The notes below the pieces were generated by a model. It was given only the letters and a program-made list of their open reading frames with translations. It ran no database searches and was not told the origin of the DNA. From Ctena decussata (Eukaryota; Mollusca; Bivalvia; Lucinida; Lucinidae), in contig OZ022502.1 of the NCBI GenBank assembly GCA_963989385.1, positions 15,115,001 through 15,179,000 of the forward strand: DNA of 64,000 bases, written 5' to 3'. This document shows, one piece after another, positions 1 through 10,538 of the stretch (its first letter is position 1; every line of letters starts with the position of its first letter). The translations under genes and the position numbers were made by a program.

Positions 1-1
1 G

Positions 2-295
2 GTGAAAGTTAACGAGAACAGTGCTACTAATGCATCAATAACTCCAGAAAAAGATAATGCAGAAACTATAATGCCAAAGTCTGCCAAGAAGTCGGTCAGT
101 GACACTTTTGCTGTTGGGTTCAGCTACAATTCAGATCTTATGATGAAGGAATCTATGGACCAAGTGAACGGTAATATAGACTCAGGGATCAAAGAAGGGG
201 AACAGGTTGTGGAAAATGGGGAGATGAATGGCAATGATATAGTTGAGATCTCAGACATGGTTGGAGAAATAAAGTTGGCTGGTAGTATGTGGTGA
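2..295 (+). CDS. Possible C-terminal exon of an unrecognised acidic protein (5' end outside window)
   Basis: The frame is open from the first codon of the window to TGA at 293-295, 97 codons. Composition is polar and acidic, rich in Asn, Glu, Asp, Ser, Met and Lys, ending ISDMVGEIKLAGSMW. No domain is recognisable and it looks disordered. The last ~12 codons lie in a sequence that is duplicated just downstream (around 364-399), so the stop sits inside a local tandem duplication. It could be a real terminal exon or a chance open frame in a repeat. Confidence 0.35.
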   Translation: MKVNENSATNASITPEKDNAETIMPKSAKKSVSDTFAVGFSYNSDLMMKESMDQVNGNIDSGIKEGEQVVENGEMNGNDIVEISDMVGEIKLAGSMW

Positions 296-500
296 AAAGG
301 ATGTATGTTCTCTAGTTAAGGGTATGTTCAGTCAAAATATTTGCAAAGTTGAGGATCAGATGGTGAAATAAAGTTGGCTGGTAGTATGTGGTGAAAAGTC
401 TATAATTATGTTCTCTGGTTAGGGGTATTTATGAGGAAAAATGCTCAGTCAAAATATTTGCAGAGCTGAGGATCGGATGGTTTTGGATGATAAATCGGCA
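262..500. repeat. Two-copy tandem duplication (~100-115 bp unit)
   Basis: GAAATAAAGTTGGCTGGTAG and the following TATGTGGTGAAAAG occur at ~265-299 and again at ~364-399. They are followed in both copies by ATGTTCTCT, a GTTA.GGGTAT motif, CAGTCAAAATATTTGCA and GA.CTGAGGATC.GATGG. The second copy has extra bases before the shared CAGTCAAAATATTT. Coding-end sequence in copy 1 becomes apparent 3' UTR in copy 2. Confidence 0.8.
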
Positions 501-670
501 GGGGGAATTCAGGATTAATCGTGATTTCAGGATTTCTACTCCTCAATTCTGTACACTCTCAGTATTAAGTAGAAATACATTTTTCACACCATTTGTGTTT
601 TCATGCCTGAATATGGAATAAGTTTTCAAATTTCTTCGTACATTTCCAGTGTTTCTGCTGCTATCATTTG

Positions 671-907
671 GGGCGTGACACGACAAAACCAACAAAGTGG
701 CATTTGCGCTCAGTGAAGACACAGATCAGCCTTGGCATCAGCCCAGTCTGATCAGAATCTTAGCTGTCTGCATGAAGGTAGCTTAGACCCTCAGCTACCC
801 TATAAGTGCACAGCCAAGACTCTGATCAGACTGGGCAGATACCCGGGCTGATCTTAGTCTTCGCATGGCACACATGCCACTTGGTTAGTTTTGTTGTATT
901 GTGGCTT
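671..907. mobile_element. Palindromic ~240 bp MITE, GAGCC...GGCTC family (copy 1)
   Basis: This is a near-complete foldback. One half reads CGTGACACGACAAAACCAAC then AAAGTGG..., with AGATCAGCC and the GATCAGA box. The other half returns GCCACTTGGTTAGTTTTGTT then GTATTGTGGCT. It is a diverged member of a family with about 12 copies in this window. Confidence 0.8.
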
Positions 908-1158
908 ATATAAACTTGACAAGAATATGGAGCTCTGAAATTATGGTCATGACATTACATTATTAGAAGCTCTGTGTTTTGGAGCTCAGGATTGCACAGG
1001 TGTTGCACGGGTTATTCTCAGATTGCAGAAAAGGTTGAGAAAGTTGTTTATAGATTGTAAGAAAGCTGTTGATATTGTAAATACATGTGAGACTTCTACT
1101 GATGTTTTAATGTGTGTATGGTTACTCCTCCAAATTCCAATGGGGATTGTTTAAAATG

Positions 1159-2140
1159 GAAAGGACCTCTGACAGTATCAATGCATATTTGAGCCGCGAC
1201 ACGAGAAAACCAACAATGTGGTTGTGCGCCCAGCACAGACCAGATCAGTCTGGGCATCCGCGAAATTTGATCAGAGTCTTTGTTAGGTGCTCAAAGGGTA
1301 GCTAAGGGTTTAAGCTACCTTCATGCGGACAGCGAAGACTCTGATCAGACTGGGAGGATGCCCAGGCTGATCTGAGTCTGTGCTGGCCGCACAATCACTT
1401 TGTTGGTTTTATCGTGTCGCGGCTCATTTGCCTATTTTTCGACAAATTATTACACCTTCCTCAGGCAGCAAAAAGTGAAATATTTGGCATTAATATGTAG
1501 ACTTATGTACTATAAAGACATTTTAACAATGATTTTGAAAAATTACCATGCCTCTAGACTAACTTAAGCCGATTTTATCAAGAGGGGTACATGAACTTTT
1601 CAGGCCCTGAAAATAAGTCTATTTTATAGGTTTTTCAAATATATAGAAATTTTAGTTGATATCTATGCTAAAATGAATGTAGACACTACTGTTGATAATA
1701 TTATGCAATATTTTTTCAGTAATAAGGAGTTTAGACTATTTTTAGATATAAAGGATATAAGTACCCCACCCACTTTTTCAGTTTTTCATCTGTAGACTAT
1801 CTCCCCACCCTCTCCCCCATGCCTCAGCAAGCCTCTCACATATAATGTGTAGTATGATAGTACATGCATGCAAAGTGGCTAGCTGAGGCATTTGTGGGTG
1901 GGGGGGGGGGGGAGTATCTTTAAAAAATTTTACCTGTTTCAATTACATTTAATTAATATAAAATTTGGCTTTTTCCACCAAAAATTGAAGTCTATGAGCT
2001 AAAAAATCAGAAATCAAATACATAACCAGTTAGGCGAAGCTGAGAGCAACAAATTTCAAGAGAAATTATTGGGTATATCAAAAATTTAATTTTGACTAAT
2101 TTTATGGGCAAATTAAATTACAACTGTCAGAGGTCCTTTC
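1159..2140. mobile_element. Putative non-autonomous DNA element with 18 bp TIRs
   Basis: GAAAGGACCTCTGACAGT at 1159-1176 is matched by its exact reverse complement at 2123-2140. The interior is AT-rich, has no transposase frame, and holds a later palindromic MITE (1190-1426). I find no clear target-site duplication, so the boundary is provisional. Confidence 0.5.
1190..1426. mobile_element. Palindromic ~240 bp MITE (copy 2, near consensus)
   Basis: It starts TGAGCCGCGACACGAGAAAA and ends with the reverse complement, ...TTTATCGTGTCGCGGCTCA. The central hairpin is formed by GGGTAGCTAAGGGTTTAAGC. The arms contain CAGTCT or GATCAG boxes. There is no coding frame beyond chance. Confidence 0.88.
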
Positions 2141-2159
2141 AGTGGAGGTAATTTTGATG

Positions 2160-2460
2160 GAAAGAATTTGCTCACCTCTGGGAGCAAATTCTTTTACTTT
2201 ATAAAGCGCATGGGTACACATTTATCTTTTGTTTTTTCTGTCATCATTTTTTCAAAGGGGAATAACTTTTGTGACCTGTTTGTTTTCCTGGAGGACAAAG
2301 TCCTTCAAAAATTGGGATCTACTCTTAACTGAAAGAATTGCTCTTATGGGAGCAAATTCTTTCCTTTTAGAGTTGATCCCTTTTTAGAATGGAGGCAGAA
2401 TAAAAAATGGCAAGATTTGCTCCCCCTGCAGCTGTAGTCATTCACTTTATGAGTTAGTCA
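2160..2460. mobile_element. MITE with GGAAAGAATTTGCTCC hairpin (copy 1)
   Basis: It contains GAAAGAATTGCTCTTATGGG and the matching AGCAAATTCTTTCC, a hairpin repeated at 16005, 24165, 31385, 45186, 53205, 58230 and 63800. The flanking arm (AAAGGGGAATAACTTTTGTG) is shared with the copy near 58160, which suggests a full element of about 240 bp. A second, smaller hairpin of the same sort lies at 2160-2200. Confidence 0.65.
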
Positions 2461-2534
2461 TTTGAGAACACTGGAATAAGTTCTTTCCTCCTTGGAAAGA
2501 GAGGGATGGAGGGTAGCAAAAAGTTTTAGCAGAG

Positions 2535-2722
2535 CAGTGCTCCAGGTAAGATGGGGGTATTGAGGAAAATGCAAAGAGAATTTTTATTTCTCAACCAAAA
2601 CATGTTGTGACCACTCATTAGAACCGTCTCATTGAGACGGGTCTCATGACAGGTCACAACATATGTTTTTATCGAGAAATATGGAAAATTATCTGTGTTA
2701 CCCCTTCAGATCTGGCGCACTG
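2535..2722. mobile_element. hAT-like MITE with 6 bp target-site duplication
   Basis: The ends are CAGTGCTCCAG and CTGGCGCACTG, imperfect inverted repeats starting CAGTG as in hAT elements. They are flanked by GCAGAG at 529-534 of the third kilobase (2529-2534) and at 2723-2728. The core is a palindrome around TGTTGTGACC...GGTCACAACA (2609-2665) that is shared with the element at 10539-12104. Length is 188 bp, with no coding capacity. Confidence 0.72.
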
Positions 2723-3425
2723 GCAGAGTACTCTGTCTTGCAGGTGCTGAGGTGTATCCATTTCCCCTTACAGGGAAACATTGAATTAAGTAATTGTGGC
2801 TAAAATGTCAGAAGAACTTTCAGAATGATGCTGTATTATAGAGGTGTTCAATATTTATTAGAATGTGTTGTTAATGTTTTATGTGTTGCCATACAACACT
2901 TAGAAAATCTTAGAAAAACTGCATGCCATTTATCCCCAGGTTTTGACAGACGTTAATCCTTATCAAAGACTTCGTGTGTCTCAAAACAGCACCAATTCAG
3001 ATAACATAATTTGCAAAAGAACCATAAGGAGAATCAAAGATAATACGTTTAATTTCTCCTTGAAAATTCCATTTACTTAAAGTCCCTTAGCATTTGATGA
3101 CACATTACAACCTGTATATTTATAACAAAATAAAAGACATTGTATCAAGTTCTCCTCATATCTATATTTAATAAGGAGCCTTGTGGTGTATCATATTCAA
3201 CAGTGTTCATCATGAACGTACAAGTTATGATTTAATGAACCATAGGACTCATTTGTGAGATACCTCTAAAGACTACCTCAGTAGTATACATATACATGTG
3301 ATGGTTTCCCTTATGCATAATTCAGCATATTACTGGACCAATAAGTGTCTTGATACTTTTAAGTATGCTTGCCAAAAATTCCAATGGCTTACAAAAAATA
3401 CCTTGAGATCTTTTGATCTGATAAG
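2723..3425. other. Unassigned AT-rich intergenic DNA
   Basis: There is no convincing gene, tandem repeat or inverted repeat here. The short open frame at 3298 runs into the tandem array and is not taken as coding. Confidence 0.5.
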
Positions 3426-3599
3426 TATTTATGTCCCCCCACCAAAGGTGAGGGGGGACATATTGTTTTCAGTGCGGATCCCGGGCGTCGGCGTCCCTGT
3501 GACAGATTTCTTGTACCCAAGATATCTCTTGAACCAATGGATGGAATTTCACCAAACTTGCATGGATACATTATTGGGACAAGTTTAAGAGCTGATTAG

Positions 3600-4735
3600 A
3601 TTTTGGTGACCTTGACCTCATTTTCAAGGTCACTGGAGGACATAGATGACAATTTCTTGTATACGCAATATCTCTTGAACCAATGGATGGAATTTCACCA
3701 AACTTGCATGGATACATTATTGGGACAAGTTTAGGAGCTGATTAGATTTTGGTGACCTTGACCTCATTTTCAAGGTCACTGGAGGACATAGATGACAATT
3801 TCTTATATGCGCGATATCTCTTGAACCAATGGATGGAATTTCACCAAACTTGCACAGATACATTATTGGGACAAGTTTAAGAGGTGATTAGGTTTTGGTG
3901 ACCTTGACCTCATTTTCAAGGTCACTGGAGGACATAGATGACAATTTCTTGTACCCACTATATCTCCTGAACCTATAGATGGAATTTCACCTAACTGACA
4001 TGGATACATCATTGGGACAAGTTTAAGTGGTGATTAGGTTTTGGTGACCTTGACCTCATTTTCAAGGTCTCTGGAGGACTTAGATGAAAATTTCTTGTAC
4101 CAGTGATATCTCTTGAACCAATGGATGGAATTTCACCAAATTTGCATGCATACATCATTGGGACAAGTTTAAGAGGTTTATAGATTTTGGTGACCTTGAC
4201 CTTATTTTCAAGGTCATTGGAGGACTTAGATGACAATTTCTTGTAACCACTATATCTCCTGAACCATTGAATGGAATTTTTCCAAAATTTCAGGGATACA
4301 TCATTGCGACAAATTTAAGAGCTGATCAGATTTTGGTGACCTTGACCTCATTTGCAAGGTCACTGGAGGACTTAGATGACAATTTCTTGTACCCACTAAA
4401 TCTCCTGAACCAATGGATGGAACTTCACCAAACTTGCATGCATACATCATTTGGACAAGTTTAAGAGCTGATTAGATTTTGGTGACCTTGAAATTCATAC
4501 TCAAGGTCACTGGAGGACTTAATGACATTTTCTTGTTCCCACTATATCTCCTGAACCAATAGATGGAATTTCACCAATCTTGCATGGATACATCATTTGG
4601 ACAAGTTTAAGAGGTGATTTGATTTTGGTGACCTTGACCTCATGTTCAAGGTCATAGTCATCTATATAGGATATCTTAAGTACCAGTGGATGGATTTTAT
4701 CCAAACTTGTCTAGATATTTTACTTGTTCAGGCTT
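3600..4735 (+). repeat. 146 bp minisatellite, eight units, core of element A
   Basis: GGTGACCTTGA begins at 3605, 3751, 3897, 4043, 4189, 4335, 4481 and 4627, a constant spacing of 146 bp. Each unit carries GTGACCTTGACCTCA followed by a return TCAAGGTCA-type site, except for small changes in some units. Conserved ATATCTC.TGAACCAATGGA and TTGGGACAAGTTTAAGAG blocks fill the rest. Confidence 0.92.
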
Positions 4736-4738
4736 TTT

Positions 4739-6797
4739 AGCTCACCTGAGCCGAAGGCTCACAGGTGAGCTTATAGTATAGGCAGGCATCCGTCGTCCGT
4801 CGTCCGTCTGTCCGTCGTCCGTCGTCCGTCCGTCAATATTTTCAAACGACATCTCCTTTGAAACTACAAGGCCCATTGTTACCAAATTTCATATATAGCA
4901 TCTATAGGCAGGGGGAACCAATAATACTGTTTTTTATCCAAATCGCTTCAGAACTTTGGTTGCTATGGCAACTTAAAGTATCCATTGACTTGTATGGGAA
5001 AAATTGAAAATTTGCATTTATTGCTATGTCACTGCAGATATTTTGACAAAACTTTTACAGAAATGTTCCTTGAGTATTCCTCTATCAACCACATGAACTT
5101 TATGTAAATTGCACAATTTGGCTGGTTGCCATGGCAACCGAATGGTTAAAAAATAGAAAAAATATTCAAAAAATCATCTCCTCAGAAACTATGCAAGCAA
5201 TAAAGCTCAAACTTCACAGAAAGGATCTTAGTACTAGCTTCTATAAAAGTGCTGTTTTTCTTGGCAATTGCTCTAGCAGTTTGGTTGCTATGGGAACTTA
5301 AAGTTGCCATTGACTTATAATGGCAAAATGGAAAATTTGCATTTATTGCTATGTCACTGCAGATATTTTGACAAAACTTTTACAGAAATGTTCCTTGAGT
5401 AGTCCTGTATCAACCACATGAACTTTATGTAAATTGCACAATTTGGCTGGTTGCCATGGCAACCAAATGGTTAAAAAATAGAAAAAATATTAAAAAAGCA
5501 TCTCCTCAGAAACTATGCAACCAATAAAGCTCAAACTTCACAGAAAGGATCTTAGTACTAGCTTCTATAAAAGTGCTGTTTTTCTTGGCAATTGCTCTAG
5601 CAGTTTGGTTGCTATGGGAACTGAAAGTTGCCATTGACTTATAATGGCAAAATTGAAAATTTGCATTTATTGCCACGCCACTGCGGATATTTTGACAAAA
5701 CTTTCATAGAAATGTACCTTGAGTAGTCTTTAACCAGCCATGTTAAATTTATCCAAATTGCGCAATTTGGCTGATTGCCATTGCAACCGAATGGTTAAAA
5801 ATAGAAAAATATTAAAAAATCATCTTCGCAGAAACTGTGTGGCCCAATAAAGCTCAAACTTTACAGAAAGAACCTTAGTACTAGCCTCTATAGAATTATT
5901 GTTTTTCATGGCAATTGCTCCAGCAGTTTGGTTGCTATGGCAACAAAGAGTTTCCATTGACTTATAATGAGGAAAATGGAAATTGGCAATTTTTGCTGTC
6001 TAACTAACTGCAGTTATTTAATTTTTTTTCTACAGAAATGTTTCTTGAGTAGTCCTCTACGATTCATATGAATTTTCTCCAAATCGCTGAATTTGATTGG
6101 TTGCCATGGCAAAATATAGTGTAAATTTCGAAAAAAAAAAAAAAAATCTTCTGCTCAGAAGCCATATAGGGGATGAAGCTGATATTGTTCAAACATGTTG
6201 ATGACAGTAGTTTCTACATAAATTTTATTCTTTTTCTTCCAATCCCATAAGAGCTTTGGTTGCTATGGGGACTTATAGTTTCCATTGACTCATACTGGGA
6301 AAAGTGAAGCCATGAGGGGGATGAAGCTGATACTTAGCATGCATATTAATAATTTTAACCTCTACCTAAAGTATGTTTTATATTATCATTGCCCATGTGA
6401 ATTTGTTGCTATGGCAACTTGAAGTTTCCATAGACTTATAATGAGGAAAGTGGACATTTGCTATTTATTTCTGTGTTACTGCAGATATTTTGACAAAAAT
6501 TCACAGAAATGTTCCTGGAGTAGTCCTCTACCAGCCATATGAATTTTTCCCAATTACCCGATTTTAATTGGTTGCCATTGCAACTGAAAGGCCAAATTTT
6601 CACTTTTTTTTTTTTGCCAAAGATCTTCTGAGAAGCCATTAATGGGGGATAAAGCTTAATTTTTTTGCATAAATGTTTGTGATATTATCCTCTACATAAA
6701 TGGTGTTTTTTATTTCTGTTGTGCATGGTGTTTTGTTGCTGTAACCTCAGTGCCTCAGTGCTCAGGTGAGCGATATAGGGCCATTGGCCCTCTGGTT
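4739..6797 (+). mobile_element. Tandem-repeat element B (TAGCTCACCTGAGCC type), nested in A
   Basis: It starts TAGCTCACCTGAGCCGAAGG, a hairpin with CTCACAGGTGAGC, followed by a (GTCCGTC)n microsatellite. Three to four ~320 bp repeats come next (ATTGCTATGTCACTGCAGAT at ~5024, 5348 and, diverged, 5668). It ends CAGGTGAGCGATATAGGGCC ATTGGCCCTCTGGTT, a hairpin then CTCTGGTT. A second family member is at 18000-22160. Confidence 0.72.
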
Positions 6798-6875
6798 ATT
6801 CATTAGAGGGGATGGGAAATGGGCTGGAGGGGGGACATCAGTTTTTCTCTGAAAAACATTTCTAGTTTGTAATGC

Positions 6876-9326
6876 TTTTTGTTGAGCCCGCTTGCGGTCA
6901 GCGAGACATAGTCGCCTGTTTGGTGTTGGTGCCTCCATCTGTCTGTCCGTCCGTCCATCCATCTGTCCGTCCATCCATTTACAGCCATATATTGAGTTTG
7001 GTTGACCCTAGGACCTTGAAACTTCATCACGATATGCCCCACCAAAATGCTAATTGGCTCCCATAAAACTAGGTCACTGTGACCTACTTTCACGAAAAAG
7101 TACCACATATTTAGTTTTAGTCTGCAGCCCCATATCTCCCTTATCATAGGCCCCAGAACATTCAAACTTCATCAGTGCATGCACCTTACCACTCCAGGTC
7201 ACCTCCAACAAAACTAGGTCACTGTGACCTACTTTCACGAAAAAGGACCACATACAGTTGAACCTCGATAATTCGAACTGACAGGGACCTCACAATTTCA
7301 TTCGAATTATCCGTAGTTCCAATTTTTGAATTCGGCGTTTCCCGTTCATTTTCGTACATTTCCGGAATTCGTTATTACGGCGGTTTTAGACAGTCCGATT
7401 GCTTTCTGACGTTCATGGATTTACAAATCAATGAAAACAGAAATAATTAAAATTACATACCGGAAACATGGATCCACGATCATTTAATATCGCGAGACCA
7501 CCCCTCGTGTTTGGCACATGTACATGTGACGATGTGTATTGTCCGAAAGCAGCAAAGCTGTCGCACATTTTCGGCAGCTCTGCAAATCAACTGTCTATGA
7601 AAATGCAGCGCCGGCGAAGATCAAAGCCAACCTGAACGGAAACAGGCTAGCCGCTAAACGCCCTGACTTTACTGTACTTTCACTTTCCGTTTATGTTTCC
7701 GAGAACTGGGCTTCTTTCGTTTTCAGAAAAAAAAACGACTCAACCGGTCATCTTAGCCGTGTCACGGAAAAGGTTCCTCAGTTATTCGGATTCAATGTAT
7801 TTGGGAACAACGAATACTCAAACCAGCCTGTCACTCTGCGTAGTGTATCTTGAGACTCTGTTTAGTGCCGTGTGCAAACCGTATGATCCGTGCGCAAACC
7901 ATATGAAACCAAAGTTCGGATGCGCTTGCTAGTCCGAGCTTTTGCTGGTTACAAAAGCCATCTTATTTAGCCTTTAAATTTACAAACTTCAAACAAGATT
8001 ATCCCCGTCAATTACGAATGCAATTAGACGGACACCTTTTGCTCAACAGAAATTAATGACTTAGCAATCAAAACGTTAGTGGTCGTGAAGCGATAATTAC
8101 CTGTACAGGTGGCTGTGATGACCTGAGGCTGTAAATATTTATCTCATCGATGACAAGTGTTATTTTCCCGCATGAAATTGGAGCATGAACTTTGATTTCG
8201 AATAATAGAGGGATATTTATAATGAATTTACTCTATCGGGACCAAATTTTTCTTTCGAAAAATCCGATTTTTCGAATTATCGAAATTCGAATTTGCGGAA
8301 GTGTTTTTGCATACAATTAATGGGCTTTACGATCGGGACCGTCTTTCGACTTCGAAAAATTCGGTATTTTCGAAAAATCGGCGTTTGAACTACCGAGATT
8401 CGACTGTAATATTTAGTTTTTGTCTGCAGCCCCATATTTCCCTTTTCATAGGCCCCAGAACATTAAAACTTCATCAGTGCATGCATCTTACCACTCCAGG
8501 TCACTTCCAACAAAACTAGGTCACTGTGACCGACTTTCACGAAAAAGTACCACATATTTAGTTTTTGTCTGCAGCCCCATATCTCCCTTTTCATAGGCCC
8601 CAGAACATTAAAACTTCATCAGTGCATGCATCTTATCACTCCAGGTCACTTCCAACAAAACTAGGTCACTGTGACCTACTTTCACGAAAACGTACCACAT
8701 ATTTAGTTTTTGTCTGCAGCCCCATATCTCCTATATCATAGTACCAAGAACAATGAAACTCCGTCAGTGCATGCACCTTACCACTCCAGGTCACCTCCAA
8801 CAAAACTAGGTCACTGTGACCTACTTTCACGAAAAAGTACCACATATTTAGTTTTTGTCTGCAGCCCCATATCTCCCTTATCATAGGCCCCAGAACATTC
8901 AAACTTCATCAGTGCATGCATCTTACCACTCCAGATCACCTCCAACAAAACTAGGTCACTGTGACCTACTTTCACGAAAAAGTACCACATAATATTTAGT
9001 TTTTGTCTGCAGCCCCATATCTCCCTTTTCATAGGCCCCAGAACATTAAAACTTCATCAGTGCATGCATCTTATCACTCCAGGTCACTTCCAACAAAACT
9101 AGGTCACTGTGACCTACTTTCACGAAAAAGTACCACATATTTAGTTTTTGTCTGCAGCCCCATATCTCCCATATCATAGGCCCCAGAACATTGAAACTCC
9201 ATCAGTGCATGCACCTTACCACTCCAGGTCACCCTAACAAAACTAGGTCACTGTGACCTACTTTCACGAAAAAGCATTTTCACTACTGCCAATGGGGTGA
9301 CATGCAGGCCGGGGCCATCTAGTTGT
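6876..9326 (+). mobile_element. Tandem-repeat element C with ERE-bearing repeats
   Basis: It starts GTTGAGCCCGCTTGCGGTCA then GCGAGACATAG, followed by a GTCC/ATCC microsatellite. About eight 145 bp units come next, and it ends GCAGGCCGGGGCCATCTAGTTG. Units contain TTTAGTTTTTGTCTGCAGCC and the palindrome AGGTCACTGTGACCT. A Tigger-like element (7255-8406) interrupts the array at a TA. Confidence 0.68.
7255..8406. mobile_element. Tigger/pogo-like non-autonomous element inserted in array C
   Basis: The TIRs are CAGTTGAACCTCGATAATTC and the reverse complement of TTGAACTACCGAGATTCGACTG, the canonical Tigger-type CAGTYGAAYCTCGRTARTTC. It is flanked by TA at 7253-7254 and 8407-8408. The interior (1.15 kb) has one 104-codon open frame at 7539-7853 but no DDE transposase or CENP-B motif that I can see. 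Removing it restores the tandem unit, so the insertion boundary is exact. Confidence 0.85.
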
Positions 9327-9925
9327 AACATTGAAAATGATAATTTGCATGCCCTACATGGCACTTTGCTGGTTGGATTCTGTGAACGGTCTGTGCATGC
9401 TTAAGCATGTAAACCAATAAAATGCACTTGTAATCTGAATCAGATTTTGTACCATGAAAAATATCAGGTTTTAATGCATTTTCATACTGTTCAACTGTAC
9501 ATTCGATGACATAGTTAGATTCAAAATTCATTGCATTTTGTTTATTTGTTTTATTCTGTACTTTCTTGTATCTACATGTAATTCATATTTCATTTGTAAA
9601 TGCTTAGAAAGACTTGACCACAATAGTGGCTCTTGTCAGACAGGACATATAATATGTGGTTACCTCTATAGCTTGTGTTTCCTTGTTTAGATGTGCCATG
9701 ATTTACTATGTGTGTAATTCTTGTTTTATTTTCTTGTAATGACCTTACTTAGATATTGGGACAGAACTGCTGGCGCTAACATTGTAGACCAAGATCAGAC
9801 TGTTTAGGGTCTTTCTGCCAGCAGATTCTATATACACACTGCATGAATAGAATAACCTTTTGTTCAAATTTTAGGATAATTACAGCCTTCAGTTATAATG
9901 TCGCAATATTTAGGTAAATATTATG
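9327..9925. other. Unassigned DNA between repeats
   Basis: AT-rich, with no gene recognised. It includes ACCAATAAAATGC near 9412, which could be a poly(A) signal on the plus strand, but there is no supporting exon. Confidence 0.4.
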
Positions 9926-10140
9926 TGAGCCACAACACGTCAAAACCAACAAAGTGGCATGTGTGTCCAGCAAAGACTCTGGGCATCCACTCAGTCTGAT
10001 CAGAGTTGTTGTTGTGCACATTAAGGGAAAGTAAGCGTCTAAGCTACCTCTATGCTAACAGCCTGGCCATTCAGCCAGTGTGATCAGAGTCTTTGCATGG
10101 TGCACATGCCACTTTGTTGGTTTTGTTGTGTCACGGCTCA
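9926..10140. mobile_element. Palindromic ~240 bp MITE (copy 3, diverged)
   Basis: It runs from TGAGCCACAACACGTCAAAA to ...TTTGTTGTGTCACGGCTCA, with inner boxes GCATCCACTCAGTCTGATCA and its return. Confidence 0.8.
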
Positions 10141-10424
10141 TATGAGTATACATGTATAGGATACTTTGAGTGTCTGTAAACTGTTCCGTCCCTGTATACT
10201 GGCAGTAATTATGCTCACTCCACACTTTTCAAATAAGTGGAAACTTAGATTGAAATATTTCGTTAAGCGCAAAGTTTATGTTGGTAAGTGTGGTATAAAA
10301 TAGCTATACCACAGTTGTTTGGATGTAAGGTTGATAATCCGCTTAATAAAGCTAATAGATAATTTCCCTGTATAGGTGTACAAACTTTGTAATATCTTAG
10401 TTCGTCAGCCTGGTAGGTAGATAA

Positions 10425-10530
10425 TCCAGCGGGAACATGATGTTGAAATGACATCAGAACATGATTTTGAAATGACATCAGAACATGATGTCAAAACGAC
10501 ATCATATTAGAGTTGATGTGCCCGCTAGGG
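10425..10530. mobile_element. CCAGCGGGCACATGA-type MITE (copy 1)
   Basis: It has a CCAGCGGGAACATGATGTTG end and a return ATGTGCCCGCTAGGG end. Three ACATGAT/AAATGACATCA sub-repeats lie between. Relatives are at ~41700-41807 and ~55770-55877. The family is ~105 bp and almost entirely palindromic. Confidence 0.7.
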
Positions 10531-10538
10531 AATCCACT

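Larger units (their letters stand above)
3428..6866 (+). mobile_element. Tandem-repeat element A (Helentron-associated-like), with element B nested in it
   Basis: It begins with a hairpin (TATGTCCCCCCACC...GGTGAGGGGGGACATA, 3430-3462). Eight 146 bp repeats follow, then sequence resumes after nested element B with GGAGGGGGGACATCAG and ends CATTTCTAGTT near 6866. The 5' hairpin stem GGGGGGACAT recurs at the 3' end, as in elements with subterminal inverted repeats. Assignment to Helentron-type (HINE/pearl-like) elements rests on general architecture, not on a match. Confidence 0.6.

Noticed and set aside
7539..7853. 104-codon frame inside the Tigger-like element
   Set aside because: No DDE or CENP-B-type motif is visible and the element is far shorter than an autonomous copy.
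8666..9032. Similar minus-strand frames (MNVLGPMIREIWGCRQKLN...)
   Set aside because: They are shadows of the 145 bp tandem repeat of element C.
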